From Francisellaceae bacterium UBA6186 (GTDB lineage Bacteria > Pseudomonadota > Gammaproteobacteria > UBA6186 > Azoamicaceae), in assembly GCA_002422785.1 (NCBI GenBank), contig DITK01000027.1:88614-99076 (forward strand): 10,463 nucleotides of DNA, given 5' to 3'. The notes below the pieces were generated by a model that worked only from the letters and a program-made list of their open reading frames with translations, ran no database searches and was not told the DNA's origin. Both the position numbers and the translations under genes were made by a program. Positions within the stretch are counted from its first letter, which is position 1. Every line of letters starts with the position of its first letter. Shown in pieces: positions 1-7,267 of this stretch.

Positions 1-642
1 TTGGGTGAGAAGGTTGGTATTAATATTGATGGAGAAAATTCTGGAATTGCACCATCTCGTGCTTGGAAATATAAAACCAAACAACAAGCTTGGTTTCCTG
101 GTGAAACTTTAATAACTGGGCTAGGGCAAGGCTATACGTTGGCAACTCCTATTCAAATTGCACAAGTTGCATCGATTATTGCTAATCGCGGAGAAAAATT
201 ACCGATAAGCACAATTAAAAAATATAAGTTATCAAATGGGGAAATAAAGTTACCGGACATCTATAATATTGGAGTAAATAAGCAAATTAAAATAAATAAT
301 GAAAAAAACTGGGATGTTATAATAAAGGCCATGCAAAAAGTGATTAGTAGTGATACAGGTACTGCACATTTTATACATCAATCAAATAATAATATTACTA
401 TTGCCGGTAAAACTGGTACTGCACAAATTTTTGGCTTAAAACCTGATGAAAAATATGAAGAGCATAAAGTAAAAAAAAAATTACGTGATCACACTTGGTT
501 TATGGCGTTCGCTCCAGTAGAAGATCCTAAAATTGCTATCGCTGTTCTCTTGGAAAATGAGAAAGGCAGTAACAGGATAGCTGGCAAATTAATAAATTTT
601 TATTTAAATAAACTAAATTCAAATTCTGTTGGCGTTAATTAA
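1..642 (+). CDS. mrdA: Penicillin-binding protein 2, C-terminal part (5' end outside window)
   Basis: This is the C-terminal 213 residues of the peptidoglycan D,D-transpeptidase PBP2, which cross-links lateral-wall peptidoglycan in the periplasm during rod-shaped growth. The KTG box of the penicillin-binding fold is visible as AGKTGTAQ (K137-T138-G139 of this fragment). Upstream are the family blocks WFPGE and GQGYTLATPIQ, and HTWFMAFAP follows the KTG box. About 76 residues follow the KTG, close to the E. coli protein. The Ser-x-x-Lys nucleophile and SxN motifs, about 400 residues in all, must lie before position 1, so the TTG at base 1 is simply the window edge and not a start. The gene ends 3 bp before rodA, as expected for the PBP2-RodA partner pair. 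The family assignment is very secure. Confidence 0.95.
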   Translation: MGEKVGINIDGENSGIAPSRAWKYKTKQQAWFPGETLITGLGQGYTLATPIQIAQVASIIANRGEKLPISTIKKYKLSNGEIKLPDIYNIGVNKQIKINNEKNWDVIIKAMQKVISSDTGTAHFIHQSNNNITIAGKTGTAQIFGLKPDEKYEEHKVKKKLRDHTWFMAFAPVEDPKIAIAVLLENEKGSNRIAGKLINFYLNKLNSNSVGVN

Positions 643-645
643 ATT

Positions 646-1797
646 ATGAAAAACAATGAATATAAATTTATATTAATACCTCAACAAGTTAGTATGCATA
701 TGTCGTCTTATAAACAACATAGCTTTGCTAATAAATTACATATAGATATCCCGATGTTAATTGGGATTATTTTGTTGTTTTCAATAAGTATGTTGGCACT
801 TTATAGTGCAAAATCAGATATACTAATATTACAAAAACAAGCAATTCGTATGTTATTATCAGTGGTGCTAATGATTGTTGTAGCTCACATTCCGCCAAGA
901 ATTTTTCAAAGTTGGACTATGTTTTTATATTTAATTGGTTTGTTAATACTAATTTTAGTATTTGGGGTTGGTATAACCAGCAAGGGGGCAAAAAGATGGT
1001 TAGAATTAGGTTTAATACGATTCCAACCAGCTGAAATCATGAAATTAGCAGTTCCGATGATGGTTGCTAAAACTTTTCATGAACATGTTTTGCCCCCATC
1101 TTTAAAAAATTTATTTATAGCTGGTGGATATATTATGTTGCCTTCTATTTTAATAGCACTTCAACCAGATTTAGGTACAGCGATATTAGTTGCTAGCAGT
1201 GGTTTTTTAGTAATATTTTTTTCTGGTATCAGATGGAAGCAAGTTGTATGGTTATTAAGTTCTGCTTTTATTGCTATGCCATTATTTTGGATCATGTTAA
1301 AAGATTATCAAAAAGATCGAATTTTAATGTTGTTTAACCCAGAGAACGATCCGTTAGGTCGAGGTTATCAAATTATTCAATCAAAAATAGCAATCGGTTC
1401 CGGTGGTATTTATGGTAAAGGTTGGTTAAATGGAACTCAGGCACATTTGGAATATTTGCCAGAACGTACTACTGATTTTATTTTTGCAGTTTTTGGCGAA
1501 GAATTTGGCTTGATTGGTGTTGCACTATTATTTATAGTGTACAGCTTTATTATAATTCGTGGATTATACATAGGAGCTAAAGCGCAAGATACTTTTAATA
1601 GGCTATTAGCAGGAAGTATTGCTATGGTGTTATTCGTTTATGTTTTTGTTAATGTTGGTATGGTATGCGGTATTTTGCCAGTAGTTGGGGTACCTTTACC
1701 GCTGGTAAGTTATGGCGGAACATCGCTCGTGATTATTATGGTTAGCTGTGGTATGCTAATGTCTATTCAGTCGCATCGTATTTTGGTGAAAAAGTGA
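646..1797 (+). CDS. rodA: Rod shape-determining protein RodA (SEDS peptidoglycan glycosyltransferase)
   Basis: RodA is the multi-pass inner-membrane SEDS glycosyltransferase that polymerises lipid II into glycan strands in the elongasome, paired with PBP2. The 383-residue product is close to the usual length (about 370) and has roughly ten hydrophobic segments. Signature blocks are SKGAKRWLELG, RFQPAEIMKLAVPMMVAK, QPDLGTAILVA, NPENDPLGRGYQIIQSKIAIGSG, PERTTDFIFAVFGEEFGLIG (its Asp277 matches the essential SEDS aspartate) and GILPVVGVPLPLVSYGGTS. The first ATG gives about 17 residues more than the E. coli N-terminus, so the ATGs at codons 17 or 19 could be the true start; no strong Shine-Dalgarno sequence decides. 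The stop overlaps the mltB start by 4 bp. Function is secure. Confidence 0.97.
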   Translation: MKNNEYKFILIPQQVSMHMSSYKQHSFANKLHIDIPMLIGIILLFSISMLALYSAKSDILILQKQAIRMLLSVVLMIVVAHIPPRIFQSWTMFLYLIGLLILILVFGVGITSKGAKRWLELGLIRFQPAEIMKLAVPMMVAKTFHEHVLPPSLKNLFIAGGYIMLPSILIALQPDLGTAILVASSGFLVIFFSGIRWKQVVWLLSSAFIAMPLFWIMLKDYQKDRILMLFNPENDPLGRGYQIIQSKIAIGSGGIYGKGWLNGTQAHLEYLPERTTDFIFAVFGEEFGLIGVALLFIVYSFIIIRGLYIGAKAQDTFNRLLAGSIAMVLFVYVFVNVGMVCGILPVVGVPLPLVSYGGTSLVIIMVSCGMLMSIQSHRILVKK

Positions 1798-2810
1798 AAA
1801 AAACTAATTTTATTATCTTATTTATTATCGGAAATATTTTACTAAATGTAGCATATGCCGGCACCGAGCGATTGATAGCAAATAATTTTGCTATCCGACC
1901 AGAAGTACAAAATTTTATAACCAACATGCAGAACAAGCACAATTTTGATAAAGAACAATTAGAGCTATTATTTACACAATATAATACCAATCAAGAAGTA
2001 CTGAAAAAAATATCTAACCCTTCAGAAAAACTTTCTTGGGGTAAGTATAAAAAATTATTGATATCTAATAGTAGAATTAGTCAAGGAAAAACTTTTTTAA
2101 TAAATTATAAAGATATTTTATTAAAAGCTGAACAACAATTTGGCGTTCCGAAAGAAATGATCGTTGCAATTTTAGGAGTGGAAAGTTTTTATGGTAAAGT
2201 ATCTGGTAATATTCCAGTCATAGAATCTTTAGCTACTTTGTCTTTTGATTATCCTCCAAGAGAAAAATTTTTTAAGCAAGAGTTAGAACATTTTTTATTA
2301 TTAACTAAAGAGGAAAGATTAGATCCTAAAAATATCATGGGTTCATATGCTGGGGCTATGAGTCCTGCACAGTTTATATCAAGTAGTTATAGAGCTTATG
2401 CTATAGATTTTGAAAATATTGGCACTAAAGATCTAAATAATATGCCAAATGCCATTGGTAGTGTGGCAAATTATTTCTATAAGCATGGTTGGCAGGGCAA
2501 ACAACCGATAGCACGTGCAGCTAAAATTGTAACTAACAATAATTATGTTGAATATATAGACCGTGATCTAGCTAGTCCTAAACCAAAGCATTCCTTGCAA
2601 CAATTGAAAAATATAGGGATAGAGAGTTCAGCTTATAAATTTAATGATTTAACTAAACAGGCAACCTTAATGGAATTTATTAATGAAGGAAATAAAAAAG
2701 AATATTGGTTAGGTTTTAATAATTTTTGTGTTATTACTAAGTATAATCATAGTGTTAATTATGCGATGGCTGTTTATCATTTGGCTTTAGAGTTAGGGTT
2801 GATTTATTAG
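1794..2810 (+). CDS. mltB: Lytic murein transglycosylase B (GH103), periplasmic
   Basis: MltB-type lytic transglycosylases cleave the MurNAc-GlcNAc bond of peptidoglycan to form 1,6-anhydro ends. The family core is clear: AILGVESFYGKVSGN with catalytic Glu130, ESLATLSFDYPPR, a GSYAGAMSPAQFISSSYRAYA block, AIGSVANYFYKHGW, and a C-terminal ITKYNHSVNYAMAVYHLA block. The GTG start overlaps the rodA stop (GTGA). It is supported by the signal peptide it yields: KK, a hydrophobic stretch, then AYA22|G23. No lipobox cysteine is present, so unlike E. coli MltB the product should be soluble in the periplasm. The order PBP2-RodA-MltB resembles pbpA-rodA-sltB1 of Pseudomonas, where rlpA and a dac carboxypeptidase gene follow; neither follows here. 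Confidence 0.94.
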   Translation: MKKTNFIILFIIGNILLNVAYAGTERLIANNFAIRPEVQNFITNMQNKHNFDKEQLELLFTQYNTNQEVLKKISNPSEKLSWGKYKKLLISNSRISQGKTFLINYKDILLKAEQQFGVPKEMIVAILGVESFYGKVSGNIPVIESLATLSFDYPPREKFFKQELEHFLLLTKEERLDPKNIMGSYAGAMSPAQFISSSYRAYAIDFENIGTKDLNNMPNAIGSVANYFYKHGWQGKQPIARAAKIVTNNNYVEYIDRDLASPKPKHSLQQLKNIGIESSAYKFNDLTKQATLMEFINEGNKKEYWLGFNNFCVITKYNHSVNYAMAVYHLALELGLIY

Positions 2811-2818
2811 AGTAATTT

Positions 2819-3958
2819 TTAATCACTAGATCTCTTGCTTTCACTTGCAATCAAAGATAAATTTCTCGTAGCTTTGTGTCTATCTACTTGATTAACATGC
2901 CGATACAACATAGTAGTTCCAACATCACTGTGCCCAGCATTTTCTTGAGCTACTTTTAATGATGCTCCTGAATTTAACAAATAAGTAACATAGCTATGTC
3001 GTAACCAGTGAGCAGAGGCCAAATTTAATTTTGATGCTTTTCTCGGATGTTCTATAGAAATATAGTCAGCACCTATTTTAAATGCCCATTTTAAAATTTG
3101 ATCAATACGCCTGGTGGTTAAGTGGTTTTTGAGATCGATATTAGGAATTAGTGGGGTGATCTCTTTAAATTCTGGCAAATAAGATAACCCCGTTCCTCGT
3201 CTAAAATCACTAAGAGTATCTAACAATTCGTCTGGTACAGGTATCTCTCGATATTTCTTGCCTTTACCAACTACCGCTAAAAACCAATTATCTTCCCGTT
3301 GAACAAAATTTCCCATAGTATGTAAGGCTGCTTCGGAAATTCTCATGCCAGTATAAAATAATAATAATATTATATATTTTGCCCGAACAGTTAAAAATTT
3401 TTCTTGGTGTTCGTTAGAATATTTAGATAAAGCTTCTAATACAAAATTAATTTCATCTAATTCTAGATAACGATCTACAATTTTACTGGTAGTATTGTGT
3501 TTATTACGGCGCCTATTAATTGCTAATGGGTTACCTGGTAAGCATTTAATTTGAACTAAGTAATTGAAAAAAGAATCAATAATTTTTAGAGTTTTTTTAA
3601 TTGATACTGTAGCAAGATTTTTATAAAAAGGCCGCCATTCTTGATTGATTTCCCCTGTTTTTAGTAATTTAGGAACTTTATTGCCACACCACAATCGTTT
3701 AGGAGTTGGATTTTCTAAAAATTGTTGATATTTAACAATATGTCCTCTGGTTAAATTTAAAATGTCTATTTCCGCTATATTATCACACCATAGAATCAAT
3801 CTTTCTAGTTCTTTAATGTAAGATTTTAATGTTTCTTTGGAATCTTTATATTCCAATAAAAAGTTACATATAGCATTTTTAGTAACTTGATTGATGGTTA
3901 AATTATTTTCTGCTATAAACAAGTTATTCAAATTTGTTAAAAATATAGGCAAAATCAT
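2819..3958 (-). CDS. Tyrosine recombinase / integrase (XerC/D-like fold), catalytically complete
   Basis: This 379-residue DNA strand-exchange enzyme of the phage-integrase/Xer family has an N-terminal SAM-like core-binding domain (about 20-145) and a C-terminal catalytic domain (about 160-365). All catalytic positions are visible: Arg206 (YTGMRISE), Lys232 (VVGKGKKYREIP), His317-x-x-Arg320 (HWLRHS), His343 (AGHSDVGTT) and the nucleophile Tyr352 (MLYRHV). Spacings H317-H343 (26) and H343-Y352 (9) equal those of XerD. It is longer than XerC/XerD (about 300 aa), with extra sequence around residues 85-110, so it is more likely an accessory integrase than the housekeeping Xer protein. The start is supported by AAGGA 6 nt before ATG. 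It lies 35 bp downstream of the glycosyltransferase gene and converges on mltB with an 8-bp gap. No attachment site was recognised. Confidence 0.92.
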   Translation of the reverse strand: MILPIFLTNLNNLFIAENNLTINQVTKNAICNFLLEYKDSKETLKSYIKELERLILWCDNIAEIDILNLTRGHIVKYQQFLENPTPKRLWCGNKVPKLLKTGEINQEWRPFYKNLATVSIKKTLKIIDSFFNYLVQIKCLPGNPLAINRRRNKHNTTSKIVDRYLELDEINFVLEALSKYSNEHQEKFLTVRAKYIILLLFYTGMRISEAALHTMGNFVQREDNWFLAVVGKGKKYREIPVPDELLDTLSDFRRGTGLSYLPEFKEITPLIPNIDLKNHLTTRRIDQILKWAFKIGADYISIEHPRKASKLNLASAHWLRHSYVTYLLNSGASLKVAQENAGHSDVGTTMLYRHVNQVDRHKATRNLSLIASESKRSSD

Positions 3959-3964
3959 TGTTGA

Positions 3965-3969
3965 TCCTT
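3965..3969 (-). promoter_or_regulatory. Ribosome binding site of the recombinase gene
   Basis: On the minus strand AAGGA lies 6 nt before the ATG at 3958. It fixes the start and shows that the recombinase has its own translation initiation even if transcribed from the upstream glycosyltransferase promoter. Confidence 0.7.
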
Positions 3970-3993
3970 TTTTAATAATGATATCAATATATA

Positions 3994-6900
3994 TTATATT
4001 TGTAACCTAAGTGGCGTATAATATGCTTTAGGTTCTTGGAAAGCTAAAAGATATTTAAATAATTCTAAATATTTTTGTATTGCTCCATTTTCAGCTAACC
4101 AATCAAATTTTTCACTTTCTTGTATAATTCTATTATGAATTATACTTTTTTCATTTGATGGTATAATTTGCCACAAATCTAAAGCAAAGGTTATAGTTTG
4201 CAATAAAGAATTTTCGTCATTATCTTGATAAAAAAATCCGTTTCCGCTAGAAAATTTATTATTATATTCAAATTGGCTAATAAAATCTTTTAAACCACCA
4301 ACTCCTGATGTAATACAAATTGAACCATTAGCAAATCCTTCCATAGCAACTAAACCACATGCTTCTTCATGAGATGGTACAAAAGTAAAGTCTGCCGCAG
4401 CTCTCATCATATCTCCGTATTGTTCTTGCTCTAATGCACTCAATGTTATAAATATATTATTTTTTTGTCTACTGTATTGCATTATTAATTTAAATACTTC
4501 TTTATTAAATCCTTTGCCAAGTGCAAAAAATATTGCTCTTTGATTGATGGCGGAAATAATTTGTCCAAAAGTTTCCACCCCTTTTTCTTTGGAAAATCGG
4601 CCAATATATAGAATCACAGGTAAATCAGGATTTATTTTCCAACTGGAAAATTTTCCTGATAATTGCTTGGCCAATTGTTGTTTGATTTTGTTTTTGCTAA
4701 TAGTTAAATTTGTTATTTCCGACGAATTGTGAATTAATTTTTTTATTTTACAATATTCTTGATAATCAATACCATTCAATATTCCAACAGATCTTTTAAT
4801 GTATTTAGCTTGCAAAAAAGAAGTTGCTACTTCGTGCATTTGATTATGCGGTACTCCTATGTTCGGTTCCCAAACTAACGAACACTCTGTTAATATGCTT
4901 GGCGATACTCCTACAATATAATCAGAATAATCAACACCTAATTTTTTTAAGATATATAATTTATTTGAAAACGGTAATCCAATTCCTAATAATTTGTCGC
5001 CATGATATGTTCCTCTGTCTTTGTTATTGATATGGACAGTGTAAACAATTTTTATAGAATTTAATTTGTATATTTCTCTTAATATGACAGCACTTAAAGA
5101 TGTAGACCATCCATGTAGTTGGATGACAGAATCTTGCATTTCAAATTGAGTTGCAACGAAAGCTGCTGCTGCACTATTGAAATATTTAATCCGTTCAAGA
5201 AAATCTTGATCAGAACTATAAATTTTATTTGCAGCATCAATATTAAATAATTTATTATATTTAGGCGAAGATTGAATTAAAAAATGCTTGTTATTGCCAG
5301 TGTTAATTAAGTATATATCAGATTCAACTTTTTCATTATTGTAAGTATGTAAAACAGTAGTAAAGTATACTGCGTAATTATAATGTTTGGCAAAAATAGA
5401 GTAGCAGGGTGTTATAATACTCGCTTCAAAGCTGTTGCCATGTTGAAATTGATTTTGGGCGTTTACTAATTGGGTAGTAACTGTTCCCAGGCCGCCTAAA
5501 GTGGCTTCTTTATATTCTAATGCAATATGCAATACTTTAATTTTAAAGTAAGATTTAATGATATGTGGAGCAAACATTGATTGTTCTTCTAGAGTTTTTT
5601 CATATAATTTAATGTAATTGCTTGCTGGGGTTGCTTGCCAATCAAATTTTATCGATTCATTATGTAATCTGTACAATAATAAATTTAATTTATTTTCTTG
5701 TTTCCATGAGATATATTTTGAGTTTGCTGTTTTTATGATGGTTTTAATGTTATCCGTACCACAATCAGGATCGTCATGGTAAGTAAATCCTGTACCACTA
5801 ATTTCATTTTGTTGATTTTCCCAAAAAGAAATTACTGTATCTGGCAATCCTTGAACATCAGATGTAATAGGTATGGAACAATTATTCATGGCTTCCATGG
5901 CAATTAAACCACAAGCTTCTACATGAGATGGTACTAAGGTGAATTCACAAGCGGTACGAAAAAATTTTCCTATTAAATCTTGCTCATGATTATTATCAAT
6001 AATAACTACATTTTTTTTATTTTTTAAATTATTAATAATATTTCCAATAACAGAATTCGGACTGCTATCTTTTTCTGTAATATAACAACCCATAACAATC
6101 AAGCTGCCGTTACATTCTAAAATGGCATCTAACGCATGCGGTAACATATCTATGCCTTTTTCTTTGCCAAATCTACCTAAATATAGATACCATATGCTAT
6201 CTTCATTTGGATTTAAATTTTTATACTTGCAGGATAAAAATTTTTTTATATTTTTTTTTTGTTCAGTGATAGAAAAAGCGTTGTCTATATTGAGTGCGTA
6301 TTGTCCCAAGTTTTCTATTAAGGTTGGGCTGAATTTATTAATTGTGATACCATTATTTATCCAATTTAATCGTTCTAATTGATTTAAAGTATTAAATATT
6401 TCCCCTAAGCCATAATCTTTTCCAGTTATGGCATCGTTAGCAACACTTTTAGACACCATTACAACTTGATCAGTATATTGTAAACCAAGATGCATTTGAT
6501 TTAAATTTTGGTGATTGATTAAAAATCTTGTATCTAACGGTAATCCTACAGAGGTTAGAGTTTCCACGATATCATTTTTGCCAACCAATAAACCTTGTTC
6601 TTTAGATAACATATGAATACTAGAAATAATTTTTGGTATAATTTGTAATTCTAATTCTGAATTGCCAATCTCTACCCAATTTAGTTGTTCAAATTCTTTA
6701 ATTAAACATACGGACAAAGCAGTATGCCAACAGTGAGCGTGGATAATATCGAATTTTGGAATTTTAGGATGAAATATTCTGACAAAGGATGATATTGCTC
6801 CATTAAAATATTCTATTCTATTTTGTGGTTCGGAATGATTAAAAGCTTTATATATATTGAACTGATCTCCAATATCAAATATTTGGGCTACTGGTGAATC

Positions 6901-7185
6901 TATATTTGGTTTAATGAGATAATGATCAACGCTAGTTATCGGGCAAACTTCTTTTGGTTTAATATGAAAAACTATAGAAGTATGCAAAGTTTTTTTATAA
7001 CAATGTTTAATCGTAGCTAGTTCTTCCAATTTAAGATTAGTATTTTGCAGAAAATCATAAAAAGGAGTTATAATACAGGTTGAAACATTATTTTTTTGCA
7101 AAGCTGGTAGCAATCCACTCATTACGGATTTTAACCCACCTATGCCGTAAGTATATTCAAAAGCTACGTGCAACACGGTATACAT
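3994..7185 (-). CDS. Tandem double glycogen/starch synthase-like glycosyltransferase (two GT5/GT4-type modules fused)
   Basis: The 1063-residue protein consists of two complete GT-B glycosyltransferase modules, about 1-548 and 549-1063. Each begins with a glycogen-synthase-type N-terminal domain (VLHVAFEYTYGIGGL at 4-18; VLHIALEYKEATLGGL at 551-566). Each also has a C-terminal donor-binding domain with the Arg/Lys phosphate-binding block (GRFGKEKG, R338/K343; GRFSKEKG, R863/K868) and the E-x7-E motif (PSHVEACGLIAME, E423/E431; PSHEEACGLVAME, E941/E949). Both modules therefore look active, most likely transferring sugar from a nucleotide donor to a glucan-like acceptor. The KTGGL lysine of bacterial GlgA is absent: Gly14 and Thr562 occupy its place. 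The HAHDWH Asp is Cys152 in one module and Gly692 in the other, so donor or product may differ from glycogen synthesis. There is no signal peptide or membrane segment, and no glgB/glgC/glgP neighbour in view. AAGGA 6 nt before ATG supports the start. The fold is secure; the substrate is unknown. Confidence 0.87.
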   Translation of the reverse strand: MYTVLHVAFEYTYGIGGLKSVMSGLLPALQKNNVSTCIITPFYDFLQNTNLKLEELATIKHCYKKTLHTSIVFHIKPKEVCPITSVDHYLIKPNIDSPVAQIFDIGDQFNIYKAFNHSEPQNRIEYFNGAISSFVRIFHPKIPKFDIIHAHCWHTALSVCLIKEFEQLNWVEIGNSELELQIIPKIISSIHMLSKEQGLLVGKNDIVETLTSVGLPLDTRFLINHQNLNQMHLGLQYTDQVVMVSKSVANDAITGKDYGLGEIFNTLNQLERLNWINNGITINKFSPTLIENLGQYALNIDNAFSITEQKKNIKKFLSCKYKNLNPNEDSIWYLYLGRFGKEKGIDMLPHALDAILECNGSLIVMGCYITEKDSSPNSVIGNIINNLKNKKNVVIIDNNHEQDLIGKFFRTACEFTLVPSHVEACGLIAMEAMNNCSIPITSDVQGLPDTVISFWENQQNEISGTGFTYHDDPDCGTDNIKTIIKTANSKYISWKQENKLNLLLYRLHNESIKFDWQATPASNYIKLYEKTLEEQSMFAPHIIKSYFKIKVLHIALEYKEATLGGLGTVTTQLVNAQNQFQHGNSFEASIITPCYSIFAKHYNYAVYFTTVLHTYNNEKVESDIYLINTGNNKHFLIQSSPKYNKLFNIDAANKIYSSDQDFLERIKYFNSAAAAFVATQFEMQDSVIQLHGWSTSLSAVILREIYKLNSIKIVYTVHINNKDRGTYHGDKLLGIGLPFSNKLYILKKLGVDYSDYIVGVSPSILTECSLVWEPNIGVPHNQMHEVATSFLQAKYIKRSVGILNGIDYQEYCKIKKLIHNSSEITNLTISKNKIKQQLAKQLSGKFSSWKINPDLPVILYIGRFSKEKGVETFGQIISAINQRAIFFALGKGFNKEVFKLIMQYSRQKNNIFITLSALEQEQYGDMMRAAADFTFVPSHEEACGLVAMEGFANGSICITSGVGGLKDFISQFEYNNKFSSGNGFFYQDNDENSLLQTITFALDLWQIIPSNEKSIIHNRIIQESEKFDWLAENGAIQKYLELFKYLLAFQEPKAYYTPLRLQI

Positions 7186-7191
7186 ATAACG

Positions 7192-7196
7192 TCCTT
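7192..7196 (-). promoter_or_regulatory. Ribosome binding site of the tandem glycosyltransferase gene
   Basis: On the minus strand AAGGA sits 6 nt upstream of the ATG at 7185, the same motif and spacing as at the recombinase gene. It supports the start that places VLHVAFE at the very N-terminus, as in GlgA-type enzymes. Confidence 0.7.
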
Positions 7197-7201
7197 GTAA
7201 A

Positions 7202-7229
7202 AATCTACTATTATTAAATGATAGAACAA
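7202..7229 (-). promoter_or_regulatory. Possible promoter of the glycosyltransferase-recombinase unit
   Basis: On the minus strand TTGTTC (7224-7229) and TAGATT (7202-7207) are separated by 16 nt and lie just upstream of the glycosyltransferase RBS. The hexamers match the sigma-70 consensus only partly (3/6 and 4/6), and in such AT-rich DNA chance matches are common, so this is tentative. Confidence 0.25.
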
Positions 7230-7235
7230 TTTTTT

Positions 7236-7241
7236 TATAAT
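7236..7241 (+). promoter_or_regulatory. Probable -10 element for the 7268 gene
   Basis: A perfect TATAAT follows a T7 tract and ends 26 nt before the ATG at 7268. It lies in the 82-bp divergent spacer. No good -35 hexamer is visible at 16-18 bp; the best AT-rich matches are weak. The poly-T run before the -10 recurs upstream of the gene at 9561. Confidence 0.4.
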
Positions 7242-7254
7242 TTTATTTATATTG

Positions 7255-7259
7255 CGAGG
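7255..7259 (+). promoter_or_regulatory. Ribosome binding site of the 7268 gene
   Basis: CGAGG lies 8 nt before ATG 7268, inside the string GCGAGG. The gene at 9561 has GCGAGG with GAGGG also ending 8 nt before its ATG, so both genes share one style of translation start, unlike the AAGGA of the minus-strand pair. Confidence 0.6.
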
Positions 7260-7267
7260 CTTATATA

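Noticed and set aside
1763..1990. 75-codon frame on the - strand over the rodA/mltB junction
   Set aside because: It lies antisense to two well-supported genes and has no recognisable motif; MltB codons explain it.
2819..3958. Housekeeping XerC or XerD
   Set aside because: The protein is about 80 residues longer, has inserted sequence in the N-terminal domain, and lies in accessory context; only the fold and catalytic residues match.
3979..3986. TGATATCA palindrome between the recombinase and glycosyltransferase as a recombination site
   Set aside because: Only 8 bp, in very AT-rich DNA, with no partner copy seen in the window; chance is sufficient.
4544..5030. Two + strand frames (62 and 68 codons) inside the glycosyltransferase
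   Set aside because: They are antisense shadows of a conserved two-module enzyme, with no RBS context or recognisable product.
6122..6382. 86-codon + strand frame
   Set aside because: It is antisense to the conserved GRFGKEKG region of the glycosyltransferase; a shadow.
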